NCBI GenBank assembly: GCA_034717835.1
Contig: JAYELZ010000058.1
Coordinates: 1 to 21,701 of the forward strand
Length of the DNA: 21,701 nt
From: G713 sp034717835
Lineage (GTDB): Bacteria; Chloroflexota; Anaerolineae; B4-G1; SLSP01
Direction of reading: 5' to 3'
How positions within the stretch are numbered: the first letter of the stretch is position 1; each line of letters opens with the position of its first letter. Position numbers and translations under genes: made by a program. The notes under the pieces are model-generated. The model was not told where the DNA came from and searched no databases. It saw only the letters and a list, made by a program, of their open reading frames with translations. This document shows, piece by piece, positions 14,876-21,701 of this stretch.

Positions 14876-16381
14876 ATGCTTAAGTACACAGGACATCCGT
14901 TAGTAGACGTGGGGATAGCAACGATTGCGGCGTTTGCTGGGAAACACGATCCGGCACGACTTACTGAGGCAGATCTGGATAAGATGGCCGACTACATTGC
15001 GCGTGAGTACGTCCAACAACCACTTAAATCGTTTTTGACAGTTGCCTTCACCAGTAATGCCTGGTTTAGCCAGAATGCTTATAATCCAGATAAACCTAAT
15101 TTGTCGGTTGAGAAGCGTGAAATGCGACGGCAGAAACGAGAAAAGTGGAGCAGACATCACTTAAGGCAATGGGCTTGTGAGAACACGGGAACCACGATTG
15201 AACAGGATATTTTCACAGGTGAACCTACTGCACCTCTCGAATTGTCTGGAAAATTACCACCAGGTCGAGGCGGACGTGCCCAGGTACCTCTAACGCTAGG
15301 TGATAAATATATCAATTTCTACACGAACGGCAATCCAGGGATCCCGATCTCAGGGAAAATGGTTTTTTGCCTTCAGGCCTTCCCTCTGGGTTGCGCTAAG
15401 TGCGGTGGTCGCTTGCTAGCCGTTCACTCTGACAACGATGACTTGACCTATCACTTTGCAAAAACGTTCTTGCTTGGAAACCGTAAGGCAGTGCAATTGG
15501 CCCAAGCCGCTGACAGTAGAAAGATGCCCGGAGCGAAATTCTCTCACCGCACATTGCTGGTTGATGTGTTACTCCAGGCCAAAGAACTGCAACGCGAAGC
15601 GCGCGAAGATGAAAGTCATTTTTCCATAACGGCCTATCATCTGACAAACAGCGGGCAGAAACCGAAACTCGACATTTATTACTTGCCGATGGAAATGATC
15701 AGTTTTTTGCGCGATATGCAAAGGGCAGAATATCACCAAGAGTGGAATGCGATCGTTCATCGGGCATGGGCGGTAGCTCCCAAGAAGAAAAGGAGGAAGA
15801 AGAGCACCAAGCCTTTCCAACCGCGCCGCAACTGGCTGTATGAAGACTTGTTTGATTTGCCAAACAATGCCCCGAAGTTCTTGCGCACCTACTTCTTGCG
15901 CATTGCGCTGCGCTATGCACGAGGCAAGACCGATCCGCGCGTTGATTATTCGTTACAAAACGAGGCCAATTTGGTCTCGTGGAAAATCACAGAACGTTTT
16001 CTCAGGAGGGTACTACATATGGACAAAGAACGTATTGAACAAATCCGCACCATGGGCGACCGGCTGGCTGAGTATGTCAGCAGTCAGAATGATCGCCGCT
16101 TCTTCCGGGAATTTTTCACCGAGCAACGCTATGGCTACTTCCGCACAGCGCTCATCAAGGTAAATCTATCCCACGTGAAGCACGGTCACCCGCCCATTAT
16201 CACCCTCGATCCATACATCGAAGTTTTCGAAGAGGGAGATGATCTCGCCCGCGCAGACTGGCGGCTGGCACGTGACCTGGTGTTGATTCGTATGATTGAG
16301 CAACTGTATGCACAAGGATGGTTAGGAAACAACATAGATGCTATTCCTGAATCCACCGATGAACAAGTTGCATCGGCCTGA
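14876..16381 (+). CDS. cas8b: Type I-B Cas8b (Cst1 family), large Cascade subunit
   Basis: The Cas8 large subunit recognises the PAM and positions Cas3. The N-terminus YTGHPLVDVGIATIAAFAGK is typical of the Cst1/CXXC-CXXC family of type I-B (Tneap) Cas8 proteins. The family name comes from two CXXC pairs; here only one is clear (CAKC, residues 173-176), while the region of the first pair has a lone C101 followed by IEQDIFTGEP, so the zinc knuckle may be incomplete. A lysine-rich linker (KKKRRKKSTK) sits near residue 315. It is 501 residues. ATG at 14876 is five bases after AAGGAGG (14864-14870); the GTG at 14870 overlaps that site. It is the first structural gene of the I-B operon, followed by cas7. 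Confidence 0.87.
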   Translation: MLKYTGHPLVDVGIATIAAFAGKHDPARLTEADLDKMADYIAREYVQQPLKSFLTVAFTSNAWFSQNAYNPDKPNLSVEKREMRRQKREKWSRHHLRQWACENTGTTIEQDIFTGEPTAPLELSGKLPPGRGGRAQVPLTLGDKYINFYTNGNPGIPISGKMVFCLQAFPLGCAKCGGRLLAVHSDNDDLTYHFAKTFLLGNRKAVQLAQAADSRKMPGAKFSHRTLLVDVLLQAKELQREAREDESHFSITAYHLTNSGQKPKLDIYYLPMEMISFLRDMQRAEYHQEWNAIVHRAWAVAPKKKRRKKSTKPFQPRRNWLYEDLFDLPNNAPKFLRTYFLRIALRYARGKTDPRVDYSLQNEANLVSWKITERFLRRVLHMDKERIEQIRTMGDRLAEYVSSQNDRRFFREFFTEQRYGYFRTALIKVNLSHVKHGHPPIITLDPYIEVFEEGDDLARADWRLARDLVLIRMIEQLYAQGWLGNNIDAIPESTDEQVASA

Positions 16382-16423
16382 GAGCCAACGTAAAATATAA
16401 TTATCTCAAGGAGGTTTCAAATC

Positions 16424-17512
16424 ATGTCATTCGTAACCGGTTTATTGTTAATTGATGCTCCTGCTTCAGCGTTGAACAATTTGGGTAGCATTCCAGGCGC
16501 TCGCACCGATAACACGGTCGGCGTCAAACTTATCCGGGCTAAGGATGGAGCGTATCCCTACGTTTCCGCGCAGGCCTTCCGCTATTGGCTGCGAACTACT
16601 CTGGAAAACAGCAATTTCGGCTGGAAGGCTGCGCCCATCTACCGCGAGAAGAAAGTCGCCTACACCGACGCCAATCCCATTTTGTACTGGGATGACGACC
16701 TGTTTGGCTACATGCGCGCGCCATCGAAAAAGACAGCTGCCGTTAAAGCACGGGAAGCCGATGCATCCCGTGCCGGGGAAACGCCAACTACAGATACTAT
16801 CACCCGCGTTTCGCCCTTCCGCGTCAGCACGCTGGTCTCTATTGCCCCAGTCAACGTCACCAACGACTTTGGCACAATGTCGCGCCATGAAGGGAATCCG
16901 GTGCCTCACGAGCACCAGTTTTACCGCACCACGCTCAAGGGACTGCTCTCCCTCGACTTACACGCCTGTGGTACGTTTTCCTACCGTCAGAAGACGGGGT
17001 TTCGCAACTTGGACGACGTGCGCACCAAACTGGCCGCAGAGAGCAGCTTGGAACACCTGAAAGACAAAAAATCCTATCGCCTGGCATCTGATGAGCGTAT
17101 CCAACGAGTGAGTGCCTTGTTCGAAGGAATGGCTCATCTGGAGGGCGGGGCCAAGCAGACCCTGCACTACACCGATGTTGCCCCATCACTGGTCATCTTA
17201 GCCGTGACGAAAGGCGGTAATCATATCTTTGGTCACGTCGTAGGTGCCACCGGGCGCGGTTTGCCCACGCTCAAACTAGCTGCACTTGAAGAAGCCCTCA
17301 CCGTCTTCGCGGACGACATCATCTCGGATGTGTACGTTGGCTGGGTGAAGGGCTACCTGGATGACGAACGAGCAAAATTCGAGGCCGCGCTGGCCGATGG
17401 AGGGCAACTGGCTGCCTTTGCGGAGCAGGTGAAGTTGAGCCATCCGCGTGAGGCGTTCCAGGCTTTAGTGATTGATTTGAAAAATACCGAGAATGCCGGT
17501 TGGTTGGACTAA
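16424..17512 (+). CDS. cas7: Type I-B Cas7 (Cst2/DevR family) backbone subunit
   Basis: Forms the crRNA-binding filament of Cascade. The N-terminal LLIDAPASALNNLGSIPGAR followed by NTVGVKLIRAKDGAYPYVSA and QAFRYWLRTTLE is the DevR/Cst2 signature. Further conserved blocks are ITRVSPFRVSTLVSI and FGTMSRHEGNPVPHEHQFY (about 148-166). 362 residues is slightly longer than average. AAGGAGG (16408-16414) lies nine bases before the ATG. It is followed by a 137-bp gap containing a large palindrome before cas5, the only long gap inside the I-B operon. Confidence 0.92.
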   Translation: MSFVTGLLLIDAPASALNNLGSIPGARTDNTVGVKLIRAKDGAYPYVSAQAFRYWLRTTLENSNFGWKAAPIYREKKVAYTDANPILYWDDDLFGYMRAPSKKTAAVKAREADASRAGETPTTDTITRVSPFRVSTLVSIAPVNVTNDFGTMSRHEGNPVPHEHQFYRTTLKGLLSLDLHACGTFSYRQKTGFRNLDDVRTKLAAESSLEHLKDKKSYRLASDERIQRVSALFEGMAHLEGGAKQTLHYTDVAPSLVILAVTKGGNHIFGHVVGATGRGLPTLKLAALEEALTVFADDIISDVYVGWVKGYLDDERAKFEAALADGGQLAAFAEQVKLSHPREAFQALVIDLKNTENAGWLD

Positions 17513-17518
17513 CAACGT

Positions 17519-17625
17519 CCGCCCGAACGCAAACATTCGGGCTACGAGGTGGAAGCCTTTCCGTGCTTGGTCTAACCCCCAACGCAGGCTTCCACCTCGT
17601 AGCCGGGCCGCTTTAGCGCCCAGCA
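17519..17625. repeat. REP-like palindromic element between cas7 and cas5
   Basis: A unit of about 107 bp with a perfect 19-bp inverted repeat: GGCTACGAGGTGGAAGCCT (17540-17558) and its complement (17586-17604). A smaller hairpin precedes it (GCCCGAA 17521-17527 with TTCGGGC 17536-17542), and a near-palindrome around CGCTTTAGC follows. The same modules recur at 20725-20972 and 21438-21701 beside a Y1 transposase, so this is most likely a non-autonomous copy mobilised by that family. GTAG occurs at the palindrome foot, as in classical REPs. Confidence 0.82.
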
Positions 17626-17649
17626 CAAGCTCAGACAAGGAGAATAGCC

Positions 17650-18399
17650 ATGCGCGTACTCAAAGTGGTAGCAGAAGGGATAACCACCTCTTTTCGCTAC
17701 CCACACTTTATGCAACAAATTCACCCCAGTTTCCAAATGCCACCGCCAGCGACTATCTATGGCCACATCTGCAGCGCGCTAGGAAAATGGTTCGACCCCA
17801 CTGGTGTCAAGTTTGCTTATCACTTCACCTATCAGAACCGGCGTAAACATGCAGATGTCGAGCACATCATCTTACTGAAAGCAGCCAGGGGCTATCTGCC
17901 CGGTACAAAAATCCCAAAAGTTCTAGAGGGCAAGGTCAATCCCTTTGAACGCGAACTGCTCTTCCATCCCCGGCTAACGTTGTACATCAACCGCCCTGAG
18001 TGGGAACCGGCCTTTCGCAGCCCACACTATGCCGTAGTGCTAGGACGCTCGCAGGACCTTTGCACTTACACTCACATCAGCGTGGTCAAGTTGGAACAGA
18101 ACGACCGGGCTTATTTCGAGCATACCCTGGCGCCCCACGAAATGGCACTACAGACAATGCAAGGAGTAACGGTGCTGATGCCTCGCTATCTCGACTACAC
18201 TCAGAACAGAGCGCCGGTCTTCAGCCGCTACGTGATGATCAAGGAACGGGTAGCAAGTGACAAGTTCTACCAGTTTAGCGACCAGCCTAACGGTCCCTAC
18301 TGGATAGATCCAACCACACCCGCAGCCGAGGGAGCACATCTGGGGCTGGTTTTCCTTAGTTTTACGGGAGAAGACGGTGACCGCCTCGCGTTGGCCTGA
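17650..18399 (+). CDS. cas5: Type I-B Cas5 (Cas5t/b-like)
   Basis: Binds the crRNA 5' handle in Cascade. N-terminal RAMP start MRVLKVVAEGITTSFRYPHF, then MPPPATIYGHICSALGKW (the conserved Cas5 helix), LFHPRLTLYI and HYAVVLGRSQDLCTY (about 126-140) are all typical. 249 residues, as expected. AAGGAG (17637-17642) lies seven bases upstream of the ATG and just after the REP-like element. The 3' end overlaps the cas3 start by 23 bases, in a different frame, implying translational coupling. Confidence 0.9.
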   Translation: MRVLKVVAEGITTSFRYPHFMQQIHPSFQMPPPATIYGHICSALGKWFDPTGVKFAYHFTYQNRRKHADVEHIILLKAARGYLPGTKIPKVLEGKVNPFERELLFHPRLTLYINRPEWEPAFRSPHYAVVLGRSQDLCTYTHISVVKLEQNDRAYFEHTLAPHEMALQTMQGVTVLMPRYLDYTQNRAPVFSRYVMIKERVASDKFYQFSDQPNGPYWIDPTTPAAEGAHLGLVFLSFTGEDGDRLALA

Positions 18400-20740
18400 C
18401 TGGTTGGACGACATCTGGGCCAAGAGCGCCGAGAGGGGCGCCGGTGGCCAACCGGAAAGACTGGCACTGCACACCTGGGCGGTGCTCGAACGGCTGACCG
18501 ATCTCATCCGCCTGCGCCCCGAGCTGCCACAAACACTCGGCGTCCCACGTTTATGGCATATTCTGTTCTGGGCGGCTTTTCTACACGATTTTGGCAAGGC
18601 CGCCAGCGGATTTCAAGCCCTGCTGCGCGGCGGCGAACGCTGGCCCCACCGCCACGAGGTACTGTCATTAGCTTTCCTGGATTGGATAGCAGACGGGTTG
18701 ACATCCGATGAGCAATCCTGGGTAGCGGCGGCCATCGTCTCGCATCACAAAGACGCCGCCGAAATCCGGCGGCTCTACGCACCGCCCGACGATCTCGATG
18801 ACGACCAACTCAGCGACCGGGTGGCCGAGATGGATGAAGCGACACTGCGTGGCTTGTGGCGTTGGCTGGCCGAGTGTTCTGCCGCCTGGATAGACGAGCT
18901 GGGATTGGGCGAGGCAGGTGTCATGATGCCAGCCTTCCCCAACCAGGATCAGGCGGTAGCGCGGGTACAACAAGAGGGGGTAGCCCGTATCTATCACTGG
19001 TTGAAAATCTACCGCCGCTTTGTACGCCGCATTGAACGCAGCGCTGAGCGGGCGCTGATTGTCGGCACACTGCTGCTACGCGGACATCTTGTCAACGCCG
19101 ACCACAGCGCGTCGGCGCACGCCGGCCCCTTGCCCCACGTCCACTTCGACGCCGATGCCATTCTAGCCAGCCGGGAGCTTTCGCGTGACAAACTGTTCAA
19201 ACACCAATCAATGGCGGAGACAACCACCGGATCGGCAGTGCTGACCGCGCCGACCGGCAGCGGCAAGACCGAGGCGGCATTGCTCTGGGCCACGCACCAG
19301 GCCGCGATCAGCGGCGGGCTTCCTCGCCTGTTCTACACGCTGCCCTACCAGGCCAGTATGAACGCGATGAAGATACGGCTGGAAGAGAGCTTCCCCGGCA
19401 AAGTTGGCTTGCAGCACGGGCGCAGCCTGTTGGCGTTGTACCGGATGTTGATGGAACAGAAATACAACCCGGCAGCAGCGGCCGGAAAAGCAAAGTGGGC
19501 GCGTAATCTGGTTAAACTTAACTACCCACCGGTACGTGTCTTCAGCCCCTACCAAATGCTCAAAGGGATGTACCGGCTGAAAGGGTACGAGGCTATGCTG
19601 ACCGACTACTATGAGGCGGCATTCATCTTTGACGAGATCCACGCCTATGAAGTTGAACGGTTGGCCTTGATCCTCAAGACCATCGAATACTTGGCGCAAA
19701 ACTACCACGCCCGTTTTATAGTGATGTCGGCCACTTTCCCCACGCTTATCAAAGACTGGCTACGTGACGCGCTGGGGAATACGCAAGAGATCACTGCCGA
19801 GCCAGTCTTGTTTGATGATTTTAAGCGTCACCGGCTGGTCTTGCTCGCAGGGGAACTTCTGTCGGATGAAGGATTGGCACGCATCGTCAATGATGCCCGC
19901 GCCGGCAAGTCGGTGCTGGTAGTGTGCAATCTGGTGGCTAGAGCACAAACCGCTTATCGCGAACTGCGCGCGCGGCTGGCGGGAAGCTGCATTCCTGTTG
20001 AGCTGCTTCACGGACGCTTTACCGTGCGTGATCGGCTGGACAAGGAGAAATTAGTGCGGGATGCCACCGGTGCGACCAGCAAACAACGCCGACCCATCGT
20101 ATTGGTAGCCACCCAGGTCGTTGAAGTGAGTCTGGATATTGACCTGGACACCATTTACACCGATCCAGCTCCTCTAGAAGCTTTAGTGCAACGCTTCGGA
20201 CGAATCAATCGGCGGAGAAAGCAACCCGACTTGGCGCCTGTTCACGTTTACCGTCAACCCAATGATGGCCAAAAGATTTACGACCAGGAACTCGTCGCGC
20301 GCACACTGGTGATCCTGGACCGAGAAAAAGGCCGTCCGCTGGATGAGAGTGCCGTCGGCAAGTGGCTGGATGAAATTTACAGCGGCGAGGTCGCCAAGCG
20401 TTGGCAGGAAAGGTACTCTATCGCCGCCAGTGAGTTCGCGGCCACCTGCATCCGTCCCTTGCGCGCCTTTGATGCTGATGAAAGCCTAAAAGAATTATTT
20501 TACCAGGCCTTTGATGGTCTGGACGTCTTGCCCATATCATTGCAGAATGAATATAAACAGTTAAAAGAAGCAGAGCCCATCCGCGCCAATGAATTATTGG
20601 TCTCTATTAGCTATAGACGCTATCGCGCGTTACTCTACAAGGGACAGGTGCTCCCTCATGTACAGGGAAAACCTTACACCATCAGAGCCACCTACAATTC
20701 AGAGATAGGATTGACCTTTGATGCGCCCGACCGAATGTGA
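18377..20740 (+). CDS. cas3: Cas3 HD nuclease-helicase (type I-B)
   Basis: Recruited by Cascade to nick and unwind target DNA. The HD nuclease (about 20-250) shows H32, the HD pair H70-D71 (FLHDFGKAASGFQ), H91/H93 (HRHEV), SHHKD (122-126) and D242, so metal ligands appear complete. The SF2 helicase has Walker A APTGSGKT (291-298), DEIH (419-422), SAT (451-453) and motif VI QRFGRINRR. 787 residues is normal. The start is GTG at 18377, inside the cas5 3' end, with GGGAG (18366-18370) six bases upstream. The last codons and the TGA fall inside a REP-like palindrome (from 20725), so the extreme C-terminus (about APDRM) is repeat-derived. Confidence 0.94.
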   Translation: MTASRWPDWLDDIWAKSAERGAGGQPERLALHTWAVLERLTDLIRLRPELPQTLGVPRLWHILFWAAFLHDFGKAASGFQALLRGGERWPHRHEVLSLAFLDWIADGLTSDEQSWVAAAIVSHHKDAAEIRRLYAPPDDLDDDQLSDRVAEMDEATLRGLWRWLAECSAAWIDELGLGEAGVMMPAFPNQDQAVARVQQEGVARIYHWLKIYRRFVRRIERSAERALIVGTLLLRGHLVNADHSASAHAGPLPHVHFDADAILASRELSRDKLFKHQSMAETTTGSAVLTAPTGSGKTEAALLWATHQAAISGGLPRLFYTLPYQASMNAMKIRLEESFPGKVGLQHGRSLLALYRMLMEQKYNPAAAAGKAKWARNLVKLNYPPVRVFSPYQMLKGMYRLKGYEAMLTDYYEAAFIFDEIHAYEVERLALILKTIEYLAQNYHARFIVMSATFPTLIKDWLRDALGNTQEITAEPVLFDDFKRHRLVLLAGELLSDEGLARIVNDARAGKSVLVVCNLVARAQTAYRELRARLAGSCIPVELLHGRFTVRDRLDKEKLVRDATGATSKQRRPIVLVATQVVEVSLDIDLDTIYTDPAPLEALVQRFGRINRRRKQPDLAPVHVYRQPNDGQKIYDQELVARTLVILDREKGRPLDESAVGKWLDEIYSGEVAKRWQERYSIAASEFAATCIRPLRAFDADESLKELFYQAFDGLDVLPISLQNEYKQLKEAEPIRANELLVSISYRRYRALLYKGQVLPHVQGKPYTIRATYNSEIGLTFDAPDRM

Positions 20741-20972
20741 ATGTTTGGGCTACAAGGTGAAAGGCCTTTTCAGGCCTGGCACAGCCTCCGCAGGAGGCTT
20801 CCATTTCGTAGCCGGGTTGCTTTAGCACCCGGCGGGGGCTGGCCATTAGCCTCCGCAGGAGGCTGCCATCTCGTAGCCAGATGGCTTTAGTCCGCCCTAA
20901 CGTGAACGTTTGGGCTACGAGGTGGAAGGCCCTCCGGGCCTGGCCGGAGGGCTTCAGCACCCGGCGGGGGCC
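20725..20972. repeat. REP-like palindrome cluster left of the transposase
   Basis: Two full units (20725-20839 and 20894-20972) and a partial one between. Each begins with a small hairpin reading roughly CCC-AACG-TGAA-CGTT-GGGC, then CTACRAGGTGRAAGGCC. Further hairpins are exact: AGCCTCC-GCA-GGAGGCT at 20783-20799 and 20848-20864, GCCGGGT with ACCCGGC (20811-20833), and GCCATCT with AGATGGC (20865-20885). The first unit starts inside the end of cas3. No open reading frame of note lies in the 270 bases between cas3 and the transposase. Confidence 0.85.
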
Positions 20973-21010
20973 GTTGGTTCATAGACCGCTATTCATCGAA
21001 AGGATAAACT

Positions 21011-21451
21011 ATGCCTTACTGGCAACTATACTATCATATCGTGTGGGCTACTCACAAGCGGAAGCAGCTAATCACAGCCAATCTTGAACCCGCGCTGCAC
21101 AAATACCTGCGCGGAAAAGGTCTCGCTCTGGGAGGAATTGTGCATGCCGTGGGCGGGATTGAGGATCACGTTCACATCGCCGTCTCTGTCCCACCTCGAC
21201 TTGCCATAGCAACCTTTGTTGGTCAATTGAAAGGGGCCAGTTCCCACTGGGTCAATCACCTGTCGGGCTATCCAAATCGCTTCGCATGGCAAAACGGATA
21301 TGGCGTACTCTCGTTTGGCAAGTCCCGCAAACCTTTCGTCGTTCGTTACGTGCGGACACAACGTCAGCATCACCTGACAGACGGCTTGATCACTGCTATG
21401 GAACATATTGAGGTAGAGAATGTGGGACCGGCGGGTTCAGCCCCAACGTGA
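21011..21451 (+). CDS. tnpA: Y1 (HUH) transposase, IS200/IS605 TnpA-like or RAYT
   Basis: A single-strand DNA transposase, 146 residues, usual size for TnpA. The HUH motif is HVH (residues 53-55) within GGIEDHVHIAV, and the likely catalytic tyrosine is Y113 in YVRTQRQHH; the family motif FVGQLKGASSHWVNH is at 69-83. Start at 21011 has AAAGGA (20999-21004) six bases upstream. The last residues (PAGSAPT) and the stop are inside the first right-hand palindrome. All catalytic positions appear present, so it may still be active. TnpA versus RAYT cannot be separated by eye. Confidence 0.9.
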   Translation: MPYWQLYYHIVWATHKRKQLITANLEPALHKYLRGKGLALGGIVHAVGGIEDHVHIAVSVPPRLAIATFVGQLKGASSHWVNHLSGYPNRFAWQNGYGVLSFGKSRKPFVVRYVRTQRQHHLTDGLITAMEHIEVENVGPAGSAPT

Positions 21452-21701
21452 ACGTTTGGGCTACAAGGTGGAGCCAGACGGCTTTAGTCCGCCCCAACGT
21501 GAACGTTCGGGCTACAAGGTGAAAGGCCCTCCGGGCCTAGCTGGGCTGCTTTAGCCTCCGTAGGAGGCTTCCAGCTCGTAGCCGGGTTGCTTTAGCTTTA
21601 GCGGGGGCCGTCGATCCAGCGCCTGCCCAACGTGAACGTTCGGGCTACAAGGTGAAAGGCCCTCCGGGCCTAGCTGGGCTGCTTTAGCCTCCGTAGGAGG
21701 C
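21438..21701. repeat. REP-like palindrome cluster right of the transposase, with 133-bp periodic direct repeat
   Basis: Three module starts (about 21440, 21491 and 21625). A stretch of 76 bp from 21493-21568 is repeated exactly at 21626-21701 with a 133-bp offset and is cut by the window end, so the identity may extend further. AGCCTCC-GTA-GGAGGCT hairpin is at 21553-21569. Nothing else, and no CRISPR-type repeat, is visible in these 250 bases. Confidence 0.88.

Larger units (their letters stand above)
20725..21701 (+). mobile_element. Solo IS200-type/RAYT element with flanking REP-like palindromes
   Basis: A single Y1 transposase gene is bracketed by several copies of the same palindromic module on both sides, the arrangement of REP-associated (RAYT) or palindrome-associated transposable elements. 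No TnpB/Fanzor-like partner is seen. The outer limits cannot be set because the right repeats run past the window edge. Confidence 0.65.

Noticed and set aside
16396..16401. Perfect TATAAT in the cas8-cas7 gap as an internal promoter
   Set aside because: No -35 match at a 16-18 base distance; the gap is AT-rich, so a chance hit is likely.
20725..21701. CRISPR array interpretation of the repeated modules
   Set aside because: Units are long, imperfect, nested palindromes with no unique spacers of constant length, and they flank a Y1 transposase.

Overview
The window is a chromosomal segment of a bacterium that I would place in Chloroflexota (Anaerolineae- or Chloroflexia-like). The grounds are the mosaic of type III-B and type I-B CRISPR genes, the Csx15 and NE0113-type CARF-HTH proteins that I associate with that phylum, and the REP-like palindromes with a solo Y1 transposase. 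This is inference; no rRNA is present to test it.

Layout. 1-2121 (minus) is the 5' 80% of alaS, cut by the left edge. A repeat-rich divergent gap leads to 2359-3213 (plus), a soluble SPFH/Band 7 protein closed by a strong terminator (3234-3269). The CRISPR island follows. 3370-4524 (minus) is a P-loop ATPase fused to a Csx3 domain, with what looks like a second, degenerate Csx3 copy before it. Only 43 bp away and divergent, 4568-5449 (plus) is a CARF-HTH regulator or ring nuclease. A 220-bp leader precedes a compact type III-B operon: cas10(cmr2)-cmr3-cmr1-cmr4-cmr5-cmr6 (5670-12186), then a CARF effector with a probable RelE-type toxin domain (12188-13342) and csx15 (13352-13732). After an inverted-repeat intergenic region comes a WYL regulator (13850-14839) heading a type I-B operon: cas8b/cst1, cas7, cas5, cas3 (14876-20740). 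The right end (20725-21701) is a cluster of REP-like palindromes around an IS200-type TnpA; a related palindrome sits between cas7 and cas5.

How it works together. Cas10 keeps its cyclase GGDD motif but has no HD nuclease domain, so the Cmr complex should act by target RNA cleavage through Cmr4 and by cyclic oligoadenylate (cOA) signalling. The CARF-RelE protein would be the signal-activated toxin. Csx3, the NE0113-type CARF and Csx15 are three separate candidate ways to degrade or sense the signal, one of them joined to a DNA-binding domain and one to an ATPase. The I-B Cascade and Cas3 add DNA targeting under a probable WYL autoregulator. No CRISPR array, cas6, cas1, cas2 or cas4 is visible, so crRNA supply and adaptation must come from outside the window.

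The most unusual item is the Csx3-ATPase protein with apparent tandem Csx3 folds and substituted catalytic positions, together with the density of cOA-handling genes.
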